A stretch of 64,000 nucleotides of DNA from Psychroserpens sp. (GTDB lineage Bacteria > Bacteroidota > Bacteroidia > Flavobacteriales > Flavobacteriaceae): NCBI GenBank assembly GCA_017643165.1, contig JAEPNY010000002.1, positions 1 to 64,000 on the forward strand, in the 5' to 3' direction. The notes beneath the pieces are model-generated. The model made no database searches. It was given only the letters and a program-made list of their open reading frames with translations, and was not told where the DNA came from. Of the stretch, positions 61,629 through 64,000 are shown one piece after another (positions within the stretch are counted from its first letter, which is position 1; every line of letters starts with the position of its first letter). The position numbers and the translations under genes are program-made.

Positions 61629-62021
61629 TAAAGTCATCATCCAACTGCGCTGCAGACGTTTAAACTTTTGCAATTCTTTCTGCAGAATTGGTAAATAGTC
61701 CTTACCGTTACTATTGCAGTGTTGTAAACGATTGCAATTCAAATTTAAACGATATATTAAGCGTTCGAGGGATGCAAAGTGTTTATGTTTATTGTCTGAA
61801 TGGCGTTCAGCTTCCGCTTTCACTATTTCAGGTGCTAGTGATTCAGATTGCTGTACAATATCTCCTGAAAAATAAATATCAGTATCTTCCGAACCATCCG
61901 GACGTAAATACGACAAATCTTGATTTAAATAGGTAGAAATGCTTCTTGAAAGCACAAGAATCTCCATAGCCTTCTGATATATAGGCAGTTCTGACAAATG
62001 AGATGGGATATTATAGTTCAT
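61626..62021 (-). CDS. Hypothetical helical protein
   Basis: A 131-residue protein predicted to be all-helical: PIYQKAMEILVLSRSISTYL, a middle DTDIYFSGDIVQQSESLAPE, and HFASLERLIYRLNLNCNRLQ. The outline (helix, IYxSGDIVxQSxxL, helix) resembles flavobacterial four-helix-bundle proteins; I cannot assign it. Start ATG 62021. It is divergent from the Lrp/AsnC gene and may be regulated by it. Confidence 0.65.
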   Translation of the reverse strand: MNYNIPSHLSELPIYQKAMEILVLSRSISTYLNQDLSYLRPDGSEDTDIYFSGDIVQQSESLAPEIVKAEAERHSDNKHKHFASLERLIYRLNLNCNRLQHCNSNGKDYLPILQKELQKFKRLQRSWMMTL

Positions 62022-62090
62022 TTTTTCAATAGCAAGAGTTACAAAATTAGTGACAAGTAATGAAAATCGACTTTAATAATTAAAGTAAAA

Positions 62091-62123
62091 TTGTATATTT
62101 GCTTTAAAATATATTGTATATTT
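62091..62123 (+). promoter_or_regulatory. Promoter and direct repeats upstream of the Lrp/AsnC gene
   Basis: The -7 element TATATTTG (62094-62101) lies within TTGTATATTT (62091-62100). The same decamer recurs at 62114-62123, 23 bp on. Two spaced copies on one face of the helix would suit an oligomeric Lrp-type autoregulator. Confidence 0.45.
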
Positions 62124-62137
62124 TAAATTTTCTTTAA

Positions 62138-62581
62138 ATGTATATTGATGCCTTAAATTGGAAGATTTTAAAGTGTTTACAAGAGAATGCTAGACTGTCA
62201 AATACCGAAATAGGTAGGCGTGTAGGTATTAGTTCTCCTGCGGTTTCTGAGCGCATTAAAAAGATGGAAGATGCTGGTGTGATTCAAAGTTATAACACCT
62301 TAGTTTCTCCTATAGAGGCAGGTTATCAATTGAAAGCGATTATTACTTTAAGAGCATTTATGGGTATGTTAAAACCGTTTTTAGTTAAAGTAAAAACATA
62401 TAGGGAAGTGGTGAATTGCTATCGTATAACAGGTAATGAAAATATCGTTATGGAAGTGGTTTTAAAAAACCAAAAACATCTCGAGTCATTTATTGATCAA
62501 TTGATAGTCTATGGAGAAACCAAGACACAGATCGTACTCTCGCATGTTATCAATCATAATGAGATAAAACCGCTGAGTTGA
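62138..62581 (+). CDS. Lrp/AsnC-family transcriptional regulator
   Basis: A 147-residue protein: an N-terminal HTH (LDWK-like ALNWKILKCLQENARLSNTE and RVGISSPAVSERIKKMEDAG) and a C-terminal RAM ligand-binding domain (LVSPIEAGYQLKAIITL…YRITGNENIVMEVVL). It usually senses an amino acid or small molecule. The two TTGTATATTT repeats upstream could be its own sites. It is convergent with the DJ-1 gene; stop codons are adjacent. Confidence 0.93.
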   Translation: MYIDALNWKILKCLQENARLSNTEIGRRVGISSPAVSERIKKMEDAGVIQSYNTLVSPIEAGYQLKAIITLRAFMGMLKPFLVKVKTYREVVNCYRITGNENIVMEVVLKNQKHLESFIDQLIVYGETKTQIVLSHVINHNEIKPLS

Positions 62582-63349
62582 TTATTGCTCTATTACCTCA
62601 TGTGGAACGTCGTCAAGTTTCCAATTGATTACTAGACCAGCAGCCAAACTTTCGGCAATTTCTTTTCCATATAAATATTCGCATAAATATAAAGCTGCCT
62701 CGAATGATTTTGCACCTCCAGCTGAGGTGATGTACTTTCCGTCATGAACAAATAGCACATCCTTTCGTATATCAAGTTCAGGATAACGATCACGCATAGT
62801 ATCAATATCACTTGGAAAGGTTGTTGACACCTTTCCATTCAGAAGCCCAGTTTCTGCAAGAACAAAAGCGCCATCACAATGTGACGTCATAAACGTTGCT
62901 TTTTTATCTACGGCCTTAACGAAATTCAGCATTTCCTCGTCTTCCAAGTCAGAATCTAAATGATGTTCCGCGCTAGGAATTACCAATATGTCAATGATAG
63001 GTAACTGGTCCTGGAGATAATCAAAGTCCGGTAAAATATACATGCCTTCAAACGTCTTCACAGGTGCCTTAGACTTGGCTACTGTAAAGACGTTCATTGC
63101 TTTAATATTCTCTCTGAAAATTGTATGCTGAAATATGTCAAAAGGCGCAGTTAACTCGGTGTTATAGACGCCATCCATTATTAGAAAGGCGACATTATAA
63201 CGTCCAGCAACAATGTCAGGCGTATCCAAATTTGAATATTTGTCATTCTCAATTTCTGACGTTGCGGTTTGCTCGACCTTTTTATCAGTAGTATTACAAC
63301 TAAAGAATAAGGGCATTACAACTAGTATTATAAATAATCTTGTAAACAT
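62582..63349 (-). CDS. DJ-1/PfpI-family lipoprotein
   Basis: A 255-residue protein with lipobox (MPLFFSC). The DJ-1/PfpI domain (about 48-230) has FLIMDGVYNTELTAPFDIFQ, the nucleophile elbow MTSHCDGAFVLAETG (Cys) and ITSAGGAKSFEAALYL. This is the AraC-regulator N-terminal-like or isonitrile-hydratase-like subgroup, here exported and lipid-anchored. Function unknown. It lies 25 nt downstream of the MFS gene, probably in the same operon. Confidence 0.87.
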   Translation of the reverse strand: MFTRLFIILVVMPLFFSCNTTDKKVEQTATSEIENDKYSNLDTPDIVAGRYNVAFLIMDGVYNTELTAPFDIFQHTIFRENIKAMNVFTVAKSKAPVKTFEGMYILPDFDYLQDQLPIIDILVIPSAEHHLDSDLEDEEMLNFVKAVDKKATFMTSHCDGAFVLAETGLLNGKVSTTFPSDIDTMRDRYPELDIRKDVLFVHDGKYITSAGGAKSFEAALYLCEYLYGKEIAESLAAGLVINWKLDDVPHEVIEQ

Positions 63350-63374
63350 TTTATCTAAGATTTTATATCGGTTC

Positions 63375-64000
63375 TTATCGATTCTCTTCTAAGTCTGATG
63401 TAAATATAATTTCTTTTGAACTAAGATCATTTTCAGTGTCTTTTAGTTCCTCAAAATCTTTAATATCTGCCTTGTTCAAATTCAACTTTAATACAAATAG
63501 TAGCAGAATACTAAACACGGTAAGGATACACATAATTCGCCATGTATTATCGAATCCTGTATAATTTACTAACTGCAATCCTGCATTGTGCCCAAAAATA
63601 TGCGCTATTGAGAATGCCATGACATACATTGCCATATACTCTCCTTGATTGCCTCCTTTTGCACGTTCTAATGCAAACGCATTAGAGAATGGAAAAGTAA
63701 TCATTTCTCCAACCGTCATAAAAAGCATACTAACAACGAGTATACCTACCCATGGTGAAATTGTGAGTACAAGAAAACTCAAACCTAGCAAAATTGCACC
63801 AAACAACATTAGACCAGCTTTAGTATATCTACTGTTTTCTAACCATTTGATCAATGGCATCTCAAGTATAAAAATGACCATACCATTAAATCCGAGCAAT
63901 AGTCCTATTTCTAATTCTGTAAGCGAATGTACATCTTTGTAATACAGCGGCATGGTTGAAAAAAATTGCATAAATATGATTCCAAACAACAACATGGCTG
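63375..64000 (-). CDS. MFS transporter, C-terminal part (gene continues beyond the window)
   Basis: The frame stays open to the window edge, so only the last 208 or so residues are present. Six helices are visible, with GLLLGFNGMVIFILEMPLIKWLE and the MFS-type FMTVGEMITFPFSNAFALERA. A 40-residue polar tail ends the protein. This half resembles drug- or metabolite-exporting MFS proteins (DHA type); the substrate is unknown. It precedes the DJ-1 lipoprotein gene. Confidence 0.85.
   Translation of the reverse strand, partial: AMLLFGIIFMQFFSTMPLYYKDVHSLTELEIGLLLGFNGMVIFILEMPLIKWLENSRYTKAGLMLFGAILLGLSFLVLTISPWVGILVVSMLFMTVGEMITFPFSNAFALERAKGGNQGEYMAMYVMAFSIAHIFGHNAGLQLVNYTGFDNTWRIMCILTVFSILLLFVLKLNLNKADIKDFEELKDTENDLSSKEIIFTSDLEENR

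Overview
The window is chromosomal DNA from a member of the Bacteroidota, most probably a marine Flavobacteriaceae. The DNA is AT-rich. Proteins carry type IX secretion (T9SS) sorting domains: a type B domain at the left edge and a type A domain on the nuclease at 41.2-43.2 kb. Many genes are preceded by the Bacteroidota sigma-A promoter (TTG, 18-20 bp, TAnnTTTG), and several families are typical of flavobacteria (DUF4293, DUF3667, DUF6090, BT_3928-type DoxX, type III glutamine synthetase). Nothing looks like a phage, insertion sequence, integron or CRISPR array.

Layout. 0-7.7 kb: T9SS tail, OmpP1/FadL porin with a W/G/N-rich lipoprotein, proS, tRNA-Glu, rpsT, rho with a long disordered insertion, DUF4293 protein and a phosphodiesterase. 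7.8-10.3 kb: truA and an ABC exporter. 10.3-14.3 kb (minus): a compact operon folP, lipoprotein, cdaA (c-di-AMP synthesis) and two DUF3667 proteins. 14.4-21 kb (plus): DUF1599 protein, BT_3928 membrane protein, DppB-like permease, TlpA thioredoxin, tpiA, an intergenic repeat element, prmA, an M57 metalloprotease and clpS. 21-23.7 kb (minus): a sulfur module of two YeeE/YedE halves, a persulfide-dioxygenase/rhodanese fusion and an HMA protein. 23.8-29.9 kb (minus): DUF6090 protein, then an operon of tricorn protease, a Tat-targeted thiol-dioxygenase-like cupin and a DUF418 membrane protein.

30.1-37.9 kb (minus): lipoprotein, S46 dipeptidyl-peptidase, COG0523 metallochaperone GTPase, and an ABC operon whose FtsX-like permease has a 96-residue His/Asp loop. 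A perfect palindrome covers the -33 element of the COG0523 promoter. I read this region as a probable zinc-responsive locus. 38-40.2 kb: VOC/AraC pair, two unknown exported or membrane proteins, and tRNA-Arg. 40.2-41.2 kb: mostly non-coding, with an overlooked 50-residue gene, a possible gene remnant and a TGAT microsatellite. 41.2-46 kb: secreted endonuclease, BlaR1-like M56 protein and BlaI repressor with two operator dyads, then a Ca/Na antiporter.

47-50.8 kb: divergent type II and type III glutamine synthetases sharing a regulatory region with a repeated AAAAAATAGGGGTA motif, then a 46-residue exported peptide. 51-56 kb: outer-membrane barrel, AIR-synthase-like protein, prfA, pyrF and a leaderless helical metal-receptor protein. 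56-58 kb: two small paralogous proteins, a possible small RNA, a DUF1579-like protein and a DUF4197 lipoprotein. 58-61.6 kb: a fused B12-dependent acyl-CoA mutase (IcmF architecture). 61.6-64 kb: a helical protein, an Lrp/AsnC regulator, a DJ-1/PfpI lipoprotein and a truncated MFS transporter.

Most of the window is core metabolism and envelope biology. The parts I would look at first are the zinc-like locus, the exported thiol-dioxygenase operon, the glutamine synthetase control region and the BlaI operators.
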